From the NCBI RefSeq assembly GCF_004212635.1, contig NZ_PSRT01000030.1:1-64000 (forward strand): a stretch of 64,000 bases of DNA. Direction: 5' to 3'. The position numbers and the translations under genes were made by a program. Shown here in pieces: positions 7,889 through 16,250 of the stretch. The notes beneath the pieces were generated by a model. It worked only from the letters and a program-made list of their open reading frames with translations, was not told the DNA's origin and did not search any database. Numbering within the stretch: position 1 is the stretch's first letter; each line of letters begins with the position of its first letter. This DNA comes from Bradyrhizobium genosp. SA-3. GTDB taxonomy: Bacteria > Pseudomonadota > Alphaproteobacteria > Rhizobiales > Xanthobacteraceae.

Positions 7889-8620
7889 ATGAGCCATTTC
7901 AGTCCGACGGCCGCCGTCAGCTATTTCTTCAATTACTTCCTGATGAAAGGAGTGCTCGTCACCATCGGCTTGACGGTGGCGGCGGTCGTCGGCGGATTGA
8001 TCCTCGGCATGGGCATCGCGTTGCTGCGCATGTCGTCCAATCCGGTGCTCGCGGGTGCGGCGCGCTTCTACATCTGGTTCTTCCGCGGCACGCCGCTCCT
8101 GATCCAGCTGGTGGTGATCTACAGCGGCTTGCCGCAGCTGGGCATCAAGTTCAGCGTGATCACCTGCGCGCTCGTCGGCCTGATCCTCAATGAGGCGGCC
8201 TATCTCGCCGAGATCGTGCGCAGCGGCTTCATGGCGGTGTCGGCGGGACAGCGCGAGGCCGCCTGGGCGCTCAGCCTGTCGCCCTGGGTCACATTCCGCC
8301 GCGTGACCTTGCCGCAGGCGTTCCGGTTGATGATCCCGCCGCTCGGCAACTCCATCAACTCGCTACTGAAGGCGACCTCGCTCGCCTCCGTGATCTCGGT
8401 CGAGGAGCTCATGCGCCGCAGCGACATGCTGATGCAGGAGCATTTCCAGATCTTGGAAGTCTATGCGGCGGCAACGGCGTATTACCTGATCCTCACATCG
8501 GTCTGGGACGCGGTTCAACGCCGGCTTGAGAAGCATTTCGGTCGCTCGAGCGCGGCGAAAACCAGGCGCGTCGCAGTGAGCGCGCCGGTCGCACAGGCGA
8601 GTGTGGGGGCCCGCGCATGA
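7889..8620 (+). CDS. Amino-acid-type ABC importer, permease (HisM/GlnP family)
   Basis: A 243-residue membrane protein with about five hydrophobic segments (KGVLVTIGLTVAAVVGGLILGMGIAL, FYIWFFRGTPLLIQLVVIYSGL and others). The FRGTPLLIQ motif is typical of polar-amino-acid permeases, and the cytoplasmic EAA loop that docks the ATPase reads REAAWALSLSPWVTFRRVTLPQAFR. Only one permease gene is present, so the channel is probably a homodimer. ATG at 7889 follows an ACGGAG site. The stop overlaps the ATPase start (ATGA). Confidence 0.93.
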   Translation: MSHFSPTAAVSYFFNYFLMKGVLVTIGLTVAAVVGGLILGMGIALLRMSSNPVLAGAARFYIWFFRGTPLLIQLVVIYSGLPQLGIKFSVITCALVGLILNEAAYLAEIVRSGFMAVSAGQREAAWALSLSPWVTFRRVTLPQAFRLMIPPLGNSINSLLKATSLASVISVEELMRRSDMLMQEHFQILEVYAAATAYYLILTSVWDAVQRRLEKHFGRSSAAKTRRVAVSAPVAQASVGARA

Positions 8621-9408
8621 GCGAGATATCGATGACCTCGGCCGAAGGTGCAACAGTGCAGCCGCAACTCGGTGAGGTTCCGGCGGTCCGCATGGAGGCG
8701 GTCTACAAGCACTATGGCGATTTCACCGCGCTCGACCAGATCGATCTCAAGGTCGCCAAGGGCGAGAAGATCGTGATCTGCGGTCCCTCGGGCTCCGGCA
8801 AGTCGACGCTGATCCGCTGCATCAATCACATCGAGAAGCACGACGAGGGGCTGATCTACGTCAACGGCACCGAACTCGATCGCCAGCGCAAGAACATCGA
8901 CACGGTCAGGCGCGACACCGGCATGGTGTTCCAGAGCTTCAATCTGTTTCCGCACATGACGGTGCTGGAAAATTGCATCCTGGCGCCGATGACCGTGAAC
9001 GGTATGTCGGAGGCCGAGGCCAGGGACCTCGCCATGCATTTCCTGACCAAGGTCCGGATTCCCGATCAGGCCGAAAAATTCCCCGGGCAGCTCTCCGGCG
9101 GCCAGCAGCAGCGCGTCGCGATCGCACGCGCGCTGTGCATGCGGCCGAAGATCATGCTGTTCGACGAGCCGACTTCCGCGCTCGACCCGGAAATGGTCAA
9201 GGAGGTGTTGGAGACCATGAAGAAGCTGGCGGAAGAGGGCATGACCATGCTGTGCGTGACCCACGAGATGGGCTTTGCCCGCGAGGTCGCCGACCGTATC
9301 GTGTTCATGAACGAGGGCAAGGTGGTTGAGCAGGCCGCGCCCGAGGAATTCTTCAAGCATCCAATGTCCGAACGGGCGCGGACGTTCCTCGACCAGATCA
9401 TTCACTAG
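8617..9408 (+). CDS. Amino-acid-type ABC importer, ATP-binding protein
   Basis: A 263-residue ATPase of the GlnQ/HisP type with complete motifs: Walker A GPSGSGKST, Q-loop VFQSFNLFPHM, signature LSGGQQQRVAIARAL, Walker B MLFDEPTSALD and H-loop CVTHEM. It powers the permease encoded just upstream. The next gene starts 6 bp beyond its stop, tying this importer to a third lyase gene and so to the catabolic operon. Confidence 0.95.
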   Translation: MSEISMTSAEGATVQPQLGEVPAVRMEAVYKHYGDFTALDQIDLKVAKGEKIVICGPSGSGKSTLIRCINHIEKHDEGLIYVNGTELDRQRKNIDTVRRDTGMVFQSFNLFPHMTVLENCILAPMTVNGMSEAEARDLAMHFLTKVRIPDQAEKFPGQLSGGQQQRVAIARALCMRPKIMLFDEPTSALDPEMVKEVLETMKKLAEEGMTMLCVTHEMGFAREVADRIVFMNEGKVVEQAAPEEFFKHPMSERARTFLDQIIH

Positions 9409-9414
9409 GTGGCG

Positions 9415-10356
9415 ATGTCGGCCGGGATGCGGAGATTCAGCGATCGCCTGCGCGGCATTCACGCCGCCACCATCGTGCCGATGACTCCCGATTTCGAGAT
9501 CGACGAGGCGCAGCTCGCAGCCCATCTCGCATCGGTTGCGTCCACGCCTGGCATCAATGGGCTCCTCGTCAACGGCCACGCCGGCGAGAATTTTGTGCTG
9601 TCGCTGGCCGAGAAGCGGCGCGTGGTGGAGCTGGCGCGCCGGCACGCGCCGAAGGACTGCCTGATCGTCTCCGGGGTCAATCATGAATCGAGCCTGGAGG
9701 CCGCGAGCGAGGCGGCGGCGTTGCAGCAGGCCGGTGCGGACGGGCTGCTGGTGTTTCCGCCCAACAGCTGGGCGCTCGGCCATGCCGATGATTGCGTGAT
9801 CGAGCATCACCGCCGCATCCGTGATGCGACGACCGCGCCGCTGATGCTCTACGCTGCGCCCGTCGGCGCTGGCGCGATGGTCTACGCTCCGCCGCTGCTT
9901 ACGCGGCTTGTCGCCGATACCCGTTTCGTTGCGGTGAAGGAAGGTAGCTGGGAGGTTGCGACCTACGAACAGAATCTCAGGCTGATCCGGAAACTGCGGC
10001 CGGACTTCGTCGTGCTCGGCTCGGGCGACGAGCATCTGCTGACGAGCTATCTAATCGACTCGACCGGCAGCCAGGTCAGCCTTGCCTGCGTCGTGCCGGA
10101 GCTTGTGGTCGGCCTCTGGACTGCAGCCGAGGCCGGCGATTGGGAGCGGGCGCGCGCCGCGCATGAGAAGCTCTATCCGCTGGCGGCCGCGATCTATCGC
10201 GCCCCGCCGGGAGGACGCGCGACCGTGCGGCTCAAAGCCTGCCTGAAGCTGCTCGGACGCCTCTCAAGCGACGCCGCGCGGCCGCCGCAGCCGGCGGCGA
10301 CACGCGATGAGTTGCAGGCGCTCGAGCAGGCACTGCAGGCCGCCGGCGCGCTCTAA
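9415..10356 (+). CDS. Dihydrodipicolinate synthase family lyase 3 (NGHAGE type)
   Basis: A 313-residue DapA/NanA-family protein. The Schiff-base lysine is K175 (AVKEGS), a tyrosine is at 146 (LMLYAAP), and the carboxylate loop reads NGHAGE (53-58), as in paralogue 2. ATG at 9415 is preferred over GTG at 9409. It is the last gene of the plus-strand run that starts at 1520. Three divergent copies of one aldolase family in 9 kb suggest successive or stereo-specific cleavages, or a hetero-oligomer. Confidence 0.88.
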   Translation: MSAGMRRFSDRLRGIHAATIVPMTPDFEIDEAQLAAHLASVASTPGINGLLVNGHAGENFVLSLAEKRRVVELARRHAPKDCLIVSGVNHESSLEAASEAAALQQAGADGLLVFPPNSWALGHADDCVIEHHRRIRDATTAPLMLYAAPVGAGAMVYAPPLLTRLVADTRFVAVKEGSWEVATYEQNLRLIRKLRPDFVVLGSGDEHLLTSYLIDSTGSQVSLACVVPELVVGLWTAAEAGDWERARAAHEKLYPLAAAIYRAPPGGRATVRLKACLKLLGRLSSDAARPPQPAATRDELQALEQALQAAGAL

Positions 10357-10452
10357 AGCGCAATGAGATTTGGATGAATCGTCATCGCGCTTCAGGTTGT
10401 TGTTTGCGCATGATCTTTCCGGAAAACCGCTTCGCACGTTTCCGGATCATGC
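10356..10452. repeat. Two-hairpin intergenic repeat between convergent genes
   Basis: Hairpin one pairs AAGCGCAATGA (10356-10366) with TCATCGCGCTT (10382-10392), with one mismatch. Hairpin two pairs GCATGATC...CCGGAAA (from 10408) with TTTCCGGATCATGC (ending 10452), with a 3-nt bulge. The element fills the gap between two convergent genes. I recall very similar sequences scattered through Bradyrhizobium and relatives, so it is probably a dispersed REP-like element that may also end transcription from both sides. This is from memory, not a search. Confidence 0.7.
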
Positions 10453-10454
10453 GT

Positions 10455-11759
10455 CTAGGCCGCGAAGAACGGATTGGCCGGCCGTGCGAGGCCGAGATGA
10501 TCGCGCAACGTTGTGCCCTCATAGTTCGCACGGAACAGCCCGCGCTCCTGCAGGATCGGCACGACAAGCTCGACAAAGTCCTCGAAACCCTCATGGAAGT
10601 AGGGCGGCATCACGTTGAAACCGTCGGCGGCATGCTCCTCGAACCAGAGCTGGAGCGTGTCGGCGATGCGCTCGGCCGAGCCGCACAGCACCCAATGGCC
10701 GCGGGCGGCGGCGGTGAGATTGTAGAGATCGCGCAGCGTCATGTTCTCGCGGCGCCCTTTGGCGAGCATGACGCTGGCGAAGCTGTGATAGCTGTCCGAC
10801 GGTGCGATGTCGGGGATCGGCCCGTCGAGATCATAGGCCGACATGTTGCGCCCGAACCGGTCGGACAGGATGGCGAGCGCATTGCTGCCGCTGACAAAGC
10901 TCTGGAGTGTGTTGAGCTTCTCAAACGCCTCCTTGTCGGTGCGGCCGACCACGGGCATCACGCCCGGCAGCACCGTGACGTCCTCCGGCCTGCGTCCGAA
11001 CGCCGGCAGGCGCGTCTTCAGCGAGGCGTAGCCGGCCTTGGCTTCCTCGATGTCCTGCACCACGGAGAATACGATGTCGGCCGTGCGCGCGGCGAGCGCC
11101 TGTCCGGCCTCGGAGCCGCCGGCTTGGAGCACGACGGGCCGGCCTTGCGGGCTGCGGCCGATGTTGAGCGGGCCCTTCACCTTGAAGAACGCGCCGTCAT
11201 GGTCGACCGAGCGGAGCTTTGCCGGATCGATGTAGACGCCGCTGGCGCGGTCGGCGACGATGGCGTCGTCCGCCCAGCCGTCCCACAGGCCCTTGACCAC
11301 GTCGAGGAATTCGCCGGCCATCTCATAGCGGCGGGCGTGGTCGGGATGCGTGGTGCCGAAATTCGCCGCTGTTGCCGGATTGGCCGTCGTCACAGCGTTC
11401 CATGCGGCGCGCCCCTTGGAGATATGATCGAGGGAAGCAAACACGCGCGCGACCGAGAACGGATCGCTGTAGGTGGTGGAGACGGTGGCGCCGAGGCCGA
11501 TGTGGCTGGTCGAGGTCGCGAGCGCGGCCAGCATCGTCAGCGGCTCCAGCCGCAGCGTGTAGGAGGGATGGGCGGCGGCATCGGCATAGAGATTGTCGCC
11601 CATGAAGATCAGGTCGAACTTGCCGCGCTCGGCGGTGCGGCCGATCTCCTGGATTGCCGCAAAATCCTGGAAGCTGTCGACCGCGCCGGGATAGCGCCAG
11701 CCCGCGACATGGCTGCCGGTGCCGAGGATGAACAGGCCGAGATGCATCTTTCGTTTCAT
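10455..11759 (-). CDS. LLM-class flavin-dependent monooxygenase (NtaA/SnaA/DszA family)
   Basis: A 434-residue protein. It opens KRKMHLGLFILGTGSHVAGWRYPGA and contains EIGRTAERGKFDLIFMGDNLY, ATSTSHIGLGATVSTTYSDPFSVARVFASLDHISKGRAAWNAVTT, and the NtaA/SnaA segment GPLNIGRSPQGRPVVLQAGGSEAG. These are hallmarks of reduced-FMN-dependent two-component monooxygenases acting on N- or S-containing compounds. Such enzymes need a separate flavin reductase, and a candidate is at 21123-21653. It is the last gene of the minus-strand importer operon, 4 bp after a permease gene. The substrate is unknown. Confidence 0.92.
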   Translation of the reverse strand: MKRKMHLGLFILGTGSHVAGWRYPGAVDSFQDFAAIQEIGRTAERGKFDLIFMGDNLYADAAAHPSYTLRLEPLTMLAALATSTSHIGLGATVSTTYSDPFSVARVFASLDHISKGRAAWNAVTTANPATAANFGTTHPDHARRYEMAGEFLDVVKGLWDGWADDAIVADRASGVYIDPAKLRSVDHDGAFFKVKGPLNIGRSPQGRPVVLQAGGSEAGQALAARTADIVFSVVQDIEEAKAGYASLKTRLPAFGRRPEDVTVLPGVMPVVGRTDKEAFEKLNTLQSFVSGSNALAILSDRFGRNMSAYDLDGPIPDIAPSDSYHSFASVMLAKGRRENMTLRDLYNLTAAARGHWVLCGSAERIADTLQLWFEEHAADGFNVMPPYFHEGFEDFVELVVPILQERGLFRANYEGTTLRDHLGLARPANPFFAA

Positions 11760-11763
11760 GGCG

Positions 11764-12522
11764 TCATGTCCAGAACAGGATTTTTCGCTCGAGGAAGCCG
11801 ATCAGGCCGAAAAAGGCGAGGCTGGCGGCGGACGCCACGAAGATCGCCGACCAGACCTGGACGAAGTCGATCTGGAGCACGGCCTGGTAGATCACCCAGC
11901 CGAGCCCGCCATGGGCGCCGAGCATTTCGGTGACGATCGCCACGATCACGCTGCGCACCGTGGAGACGCGCATGCCGGCGAGCAGCAGCGGTAACGCGGT
12001 CGGCAAGCGCAGGCGCCACAGCACGCTGAAGCGGCTCGCGCCAAAACTCTTCATGAGGTCGACGGCGCGGCGATCGACCCGGTCGAGCCCGGCCAGCATC
12101 GACAGCAGGATGGTGAAGCTCACCGCCATCGCCACCATCACGATCTTCGAGCTGACGCCGATGCCGAACCAGAGCAGGATCAGCGGCGAATAGCCGACCA
12201 CTGGCACCGAATTGATCGCGGTCGCGAGCGGCAGGATCGCAGAGCGAAGCGCCGGCACCAGGGCGATGGAGACGGCAAGGGCGATGCCGATCAGGCAGCC
12301 GAGTCCGTAGCCGGCCAATGCCTCGAGCAGGGTGTAGCCGGCGGCGTCGATGAGTGTTGCACGCTTGGACCAGAAGCCGACGAGGATGTCGCTGACGGCG
12401 GGGAGCACATAGGCCGGCAGATGCAGTCCGCGCGCCGTGCCTTCCCAGCACGCGATCAGGAGGACGGCGCCGAGAATGCCGCGCTGGACGGCGAGCGAGG
12501 GGGAGGCGAGCGCGCGGCTCAT
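11764..12522 (-). CDS. ABC importer permease (SsuC/TauC/ThiX type), second copy
   Basis: A 252-residue membrane protein with about six hydrophobic segments. The EAA loop reads RRAVDLMKSFGASRFSVLWRLRLPTALPLLLAGMR. The family-typical LPAVSDILVGFW occurs near the N-terminus. Its ATG overlaps the stop of the upstream permease gene, so the two are coupled and probably form a heterodimeric channel. Confidence 0.92.
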   Translation of the reverse strand: MSRALASPSLAVQRGILGAVLLIACWEGTARGLHLPAYVLPAVSDILVGFWSKRATLIDAAGYTLLEALAGYGLGCLIGIALAVSIALVPALRSAILPLATAINSVPVVGYSPLILLWFGIGVSSKIVMVAMAVSFTILLSMLAGLDRVDRRAVDLMKSFGASRFSVLWRLRLPTALPLLLAGMRVSTVRSVIVAIVTEMLGAHGGLGWVIYQAVLQIDFVQVWSAIFVASAASLAFFGLIGFLERKILFWT

Positions 12523-13334
12523 TGCTCGGCGCTCCAGAACACGAGGTGACGTTCAACCGCGGCGACCACCGCATAGAACCCGGTGCCGAGCAGGGCCGCG
12601 GCGAGCAGGGCGGCCCAGATCGCAACGACGTTCTCGGTGAACATGGCCTGGAGCAGCAGCACGCCGAGCCCGGTGGTGTCGCCGAACCATTCGCCGACGA
12701 TCGCGCCGACGAGGCTCAGCGATGCCGCGAGCCGCAGCGCCACGAAGATCTGCGGCAGCGCGGTCGGAAGCTGCAGGCGCAGCAGGAGCTGGCGGTTGGA
12801 GGCGCCAAAGCTGCGCATCAAGGCGACCTGCTTGGGATCGACGGTCTCCAGGCCCAGCAGCGTGTTCACCGTCACGGGAAAGAAGGTCAGGTAGAATGCG
12901 ATGATCGCCTTGGCGAGCAGCGTATTGCCGAACCAGAGCACGACCAGGGCGCCGAAGGCGATGACCGGAATGGTCTGCGACACAACGAAGATCGGGAAGA
13001 TCATCTCGCGCAGCGCGCGGACGCGGAAGAACACGACGCCCATGAGCACACCGAACGTGCCGCCGGAGGCGAAGCCGATCAGCGTCTCGGCGAGGGTCCG
13101 CAGGAAACCGTCGACATAGGCGCGGGGCGTGGCCGCCATGGTCAACAGGATCGTGCTGAGGCGCGGCAAGTAATAGGGCCGGATGCCGAACAGCAGCACC
13201 GCGCCTTCCCAGATCACCGCCGCGATGGCGAGGCCGAGCAAGAGCCGGATCAGCTTGCGCAGCGAATCCGGCATGGGCATGGGCCGCACAGCCGCTCGGC
13301 CTTCACCCCGCGATGTCGTGGCAGGGCTGCTCAC
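12519..13334 (-). CDS. ABC importer permease (SsuC/TauC/ThiX type), first copy
   Basis: A 271-residue membrane protein with a polar N-terminus of about 30 residues and six hydrophobic segments. The EAA loop reads KQVALMRSFGASNRQLLLRLQLPTALPQIFVALRLA. It keeps YYLPRLSTILLTM, typical of NMT1-type importer permeases. It overlaps the binding-protein gene upstream and the second permease downstream by 4 bp each. Confidence 0.92.
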   Translation of the reverse strand: MSSPATTSRGEGRAAVRPMPMPDSLRKLIRLLLGLAIAAVIWEGAVLLFGIRPYYLPRLSTILLTMAATPRAYVDGFLRTLAETLIGFASGGTFGVLMGVVFFRVRALREMIFPIFVVSQTIPVIAFGALVVLWFGNTLLAKAIIAFYLTFFPVTVNTLLGLETVDPKQVALMRSFGASNRQLLLRLQLPTALPQIFVALRLAASLSLVGAIVGEWFGDTTGLGVLLLQAMFTENVVAIWAALLAAALLGTGFYAVVAAVERHLVFWSAEQ

Positions 13335-14347
13335 GGCAGCCGGTCCGCCGCCGGGACGCTTTGGATGAAGCTGGCGTCATAGGCTGCCGCGAGATCGACC
13401 GGCTTGGAGATCACGCCATACTTCAGGAAGAAATCATGCGCGGTCTTGACCGCCTCGTTATCGATCCAGAACATGCCGTTCTTGGCCGCCGCGCCTGCCG
13501 TCATCAGGCGCTTGACTTCGGTCAGCATGAACTCCTGCTGCGCGCGGTCGAGCGTCGGAGCTGCCGCCATCACGGTGTCGACGGCACCCTTGGGATCGGA
13601 GAAGGCATCCTTCCAGCCCTTCAGCGAGGCGCGCAAAAACGCCTTGACCAGCTCAGGCTTCTCCTTGGTGGTCGCCTCGGCCACGATCAGCGTGTCGCGC
13701 GGGAAGGTGATGCCGTAGTCCTCGGCGACGAAGGTCTTCAGGTTGTCCTTCGGCATGCGGGACTGGATGGTGTAGAACTCGTTGTAATAGGTCGCCGTGA
13801 CCACATCGACGCTGCCGTCCACGAAGGGCGTCACCGACACCTGCTGCGGTTGGATTTTCAGCTCATCTGGCTTGATGCCTTCCTTGGCGAGCATGCCGTT
13901 CAGTACGTGGTTGGCGCCGGTGAACCAGGTGGTGACGGTCTTGCCCTTGAAATCCTGGATCGTCTTCACCGGCCCGTCCTTGCGGGTGACGAAGATGAAC
14001 GGCGTGATCTGGTGCGACACGCCGATGCAGACGATCGGCAGCCCCTTGTCGCGGGCCGCGAACACGCTGTCGGTGCCGCCGGAGAGGCCGAACGTGTCGG
14101 CGCCGGTTGCGACCAGGTTTTCGGTCAGCAGGTTAGGCCCGCCGGGATTGATGGTGAGGTCGATGCCCTCGGCCTTGTAGTAGCCCTTGGCGGCTGCGAC
14201 GTAGAAGCCGGCGAACTGGGCCTGCGGCAGCCATTTCAGGCGCAGGCTCGCCTTCTGCAATTCGGCGGCGGGCGCAGCCGTGACAAGCGAGCCGGTCGCC
14301 AGTGCGATGGCGGAGAGGACGGAGAAAGCGTGGCGTCGGCTCAACAT
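13331..14347 (-). CDS. NMT1/THI5-like ABC importer binding protein (ThiY/RibY-like)
   Basis: A 338-residue protein. The signal region MLSRRHAFSVLSAIALATGSLVTAAPAA contains a twin-arginine pair, so Tat export is possible. The mature part starts LQKASLRLKWLPQAQFAGFYVAAAKGYYKAEGIDLTI, the pattern of the pyrimidine/flavin-precursor binding proteins ThiY and RibY, followed by GGPNLLTENLVATGADTFGLSGGTD. ATG at 14347 has GGAG seven bases upstream, whereas ATG at 14353 has it too close. The ligand may be a heteroaromatic such as a pyrimidine, but this is inference from family resemblance. Confidence 0.88.
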   Translation of the reverse strand: MLSRRHAFSVLSAIALATGSLVTAAPAAELQKASLRLKWLPQAQFAGFYVAAAKGYYKAEGIDLTINPGGPNLLTENLVATGADTFGLSGGTDSVFAARDKGLPIVCIGVSHQITPFIFVTRKDGPVKTIQDFKGKTVTTWFTGANHVLNGMLAKEGIKPDELKIQPQQVSVTPFVDGSVDVVTATYYNEFYTIQSRMPKDNLKTFVAEDYGITFPRDTLIVAEATTKEKPELVKAFLRASLKGWKDAFSDPKGAVDTVMAAAPTLDRAQQEFMLTEVKRLMTAGAAAKNGMFWIDNEAVKTAHDFFLKYGVISKPVDLAAAYDASFIQSVPAADRLP

Positions 14348-14370
14348 GGTCATGCTCCAGGCGGTGAAAA

Positions 14371-15162
14371 TCAATTGCGATAGGATGGATCGGTGCGGTC
14401 GAGTTGGCGCATCAGCGCGGGCCACTCACGTTCGCCGGGCACGAGGATGTCGCCTTGCAATTCCCAGAACTGGCAGGCGGCCTTCTCGCAGACCTCGTGC
14501 GGCGGCATCACCAGCGTGGCGCCGGACGCGGCGGCCGCCTGCATCTGAAGCTGGATCCGTGCGGCGCGCTCGAAATAATAGAGCAGCATGAAGGCCTCGC
14601 CCGGGGTCCGGCCAACGGTGAGGATGCCGTGGTTGCGCATCAGCATCACCTTGTGCGGGCCGAGATCGCGCACGAGGCGCGCCTGCTCGTCGAGATCGAT
14701 GGCAACGCCTTCGTAATCGTGGAAGGCCTGGCGCTCGTAGAAACGCATCGCGAACTGGCTGAGCGGAAGCAGGCCCCTCTCCTGTCCGGACACCGCAACG
14801 CTCGCGTCGGAATGAGTGTGCAGCACGCAGGCCGCGTCGTGGTTCGAGATGTGGATCGCGGCATGGATGACGAAGGCCGCGACGTTGACGGCCTGCGGCG
14901 TGTCGTCGAGCTTGTTGCCTTTGGTGTCGATCTTGACGAGGCTCGATGCCGTGATCTCGTCGAACAGCAGCCCGTAGGGATTGATCAGGAACTGATCCTC
15001 GTGGCCGGGGACACGCAGGGAGATGTGGTTGTAGATCAGATCGTCCATCCCGAGCTTGGCGACCATGCGATAGCAGGCCGCGAGCTTGATGCGGGCATCC
15101 CATTCGGCAGGTTCAATGCCGCGCGGCGCGGCTTGCGGTTCTCTCGCTGACATCGCGTTCAC
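14371..15162 (-). CDS. Class II aldolase/adducin family protein
   Basis: A 263-residue protein with the family pattern: ACYRMVAKLGMDDLIYNHISLRVPGHEDQFLINPYGLLFDEITASSLVKID. Metal-ligand histidines follow (VIHAAIHISNHDAACVLHTHSDASVAVS...), and LMRNHGILTVG comes near the end. Members are zinc-dependent aldolases or epimerases of sugar-type substrates, and many have unknown substrates. GTG at 15162 has AGGAG at good spacing and overlaps the ATPase stop by 4 bp; ATG at 15153 is the alternative. It lies inside the importer operon, so it probably acts on the imported compound. Confidence 0.9.
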   Translation of the reverse strand: MNAMSAREPQAAPRGIEPAEWDARIKLAACYRMVAKLGMDDLIYNHISLRVPGHEDQFLINPYGLLFDEITASSLVKIDTKGNKLDDTPQAVNVAAFVIHAAIHISNHDAACVLHTHSDASVAVSGQERGLLPLSQFAMRFYERQAFHDYEGVAIDLDEQARLVRDLGPHKVMLMRNHGILTVGRTPGEAFMLLYYFERAARIQLQMQAAAASGATLVMPPHEVCEKAACQFWELQGDILVPGEREWPALMRQLDRTDPSYRN

Positions 15163-16022
15163 TGCCGTTTCTCCTGCGCGATGGAGGACTGGAACGACTT
15201 CATGCTTTCCTCCTCGATCGCATCGAGCAGCGTGCGCTTGAGGCGCACGAATTCGGGAGAGGTGACGATCTCGGGCCGGCGCGGCCGCGGAAGATCGATG
15301 ACCTGTTCGAGCTTCACCGAGCCGGGACGCGCGGTCATGACCAGCACGCGGTCGCCGAGGAAGATCGCCTCGTCGACGTCGTGGGTGATGAAGAGGATGG
15401 TGCGGCGGTATTTCTGCCAAACATCGAGCAGCCAGCGCTGCATCATCGCCCGCGTCAGCGCGTCGAGTGCGCCGAACGGCTCGTCCAGCAGCATCAGGTC
15501 GCGCTCGAACAGGAAGGTGCGCATCAAGGCGACGCGCTGGCGCATGCCGCCGGACAATTGATTGGGAAATTGCTTCTCGAAACCGGCGAGGCCGAACTCG
15601 GGCAGCATCTTGAGCGCTTTGGCGCGGGCCTGGTCGCGCGGCATGCCCTCGACCTCGAGCGCGAGGATGGCGTTGTCCACCACGTTGCGCCAGGGGAACA
15701 GCAGGTCGCGCTGCGGCATGAAGGAGACGCGGCCGAGCAGGTCGGCGGCATGGCAGCTCTTGCCTTCGAAGCGCAGGATGCCGCCGGCATCGGGCTCTTC
15801 GAGACCAGCGACGATGTTGAAGAGGGTGCTCTTGCCACAGCCGCTCGGGCCGACGACGGTGACGAACTCGCCGGGGGCGACGTTCGCCTGAAGTCCCGAG
15901 AGTGCCGCAACGGCGCCGAAAGTCTTGTTGATCGCGCGCAGCTCGAGCAGCGGCTCAGGCGTCGGGTGAGCCTGCGGGGCTTCGACGGTGGGTCCGGGAT
16001 GGGGGAGGCGGGCAGCCTGCAC
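15159..16022 (-). CDS. NMT1-type ABC importer ATP-binding protein (SsuB/TauB/ThiZ type)
   Basis: A 287-residue ATPase with a Pro-rich N-terminal extension of about 25 residues. Motifs are Walker A GPSGCGKST, Q-loop FMPQRDLLFPWRN, signature LSGGMRQRVALMRTFL, Walker B LMLLDEPFGALD and H-loop FITHD. GTG at 16022 follows AAGGA. It is the first gene of the minus-strand operon that continues through the aldolase, binding protein, two permeases and the monooxygenase. Confidence 0.93.
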   Translation of the reverse strand: MQAARLPHPGPTVEAPQAHPTPEPLLELRAINKTFGAVAALSGLQANVAPGEFVTVVGPSGCGKSTLFNIVAGLEEPDAGGILRFEGKSCHAADLLGRVSFMPQRDLLFPWRNVVDNAILALEVEGMPRDQARAKALKMLPEFGLAGFEKQFPNQLSGGMRQRVALMRTFLFERDLMLLDEPFGALDALTRAMMQRWLLDVWQKYRRTILFITHDVDEAIFLGDRVLVMTARPGSVKLEQVIDLPRPRRPEIVTSPEFVRLKRTLLDAIEEESMKSFQSSIAQEKRQ

Positions 16023-16032
16023 CGTGATGTCC

Positions 16033-16039
16033 TTGTATA
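16033..16039. promoter_or_regulatory. TTGTATA box before the minus-strand importer operon
   Basis: TTGTATA lies 11 bp upstream of the GTG start at 16022, just before its AAGGA ribosome site. The same heptamer is in front of the gntR gene and in front of the SDR operon. It is a candidate half-site for the neighbouring GntR/FCD regulator, whose family often binds TTGTATAC-like sequences. Confidence 0.4.
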
Positions 16040-16218
16040 ATGGTAGCGGCCATTCGCATACGAAAGCGGACCGCGTTGAAATCTCTTAGCAACTCGTGTG
16101 CCAGTGCGATTTCCCGGCAAATCAGGCATAAGACTTGCGAGATCTGCGGCGAACTTGCCCGGAGCAGCGCGTGTCTCTGCGCGAAAATCAGTCCTTTCGC
16201 TAGAAGATGAGCGCCTTT

Positions 16219-16225
16219 TTGTATA
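16219..16225. promoter_or_regulatory. TTGTATA box before gntR, overlapping a TATACT -10-like element
   Basis: TTTTTGTATACTTGT lies 26 bp before the GntR start. It contains the heptamer TTGTATA and a TATACT that could serve as a -10 element, so a regulator bound here would block initiation. It is shared with 16033-16039 and 16999-17005. Confidence 0.45.
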
Positions 16226-16250
16226 CTTGTGCTGATATCGGAGAAACATG

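Noticed and set aside
8515..10035. 506-codon minus-strand frame opposite the ATPase and third lyase
   Set aside because: It crosses two confirmed plus-strand genes and their junction and shows no domain.
10374..11933. 519-codon plus-strand frame opposite the flavin monooxygenase
   Set aside because: It begins in the hairpin repeat and is a shadow of the minus-strand gene.
16036..16041. Perfect TATAAT on the plus strand as a promoter for gntR
   Set aside because: No -35-like sequence lies 16-18 bp upstream and the start codon is about 210 bp away; the bases are better explained by the TTGTATA box of the minus-strand operon.
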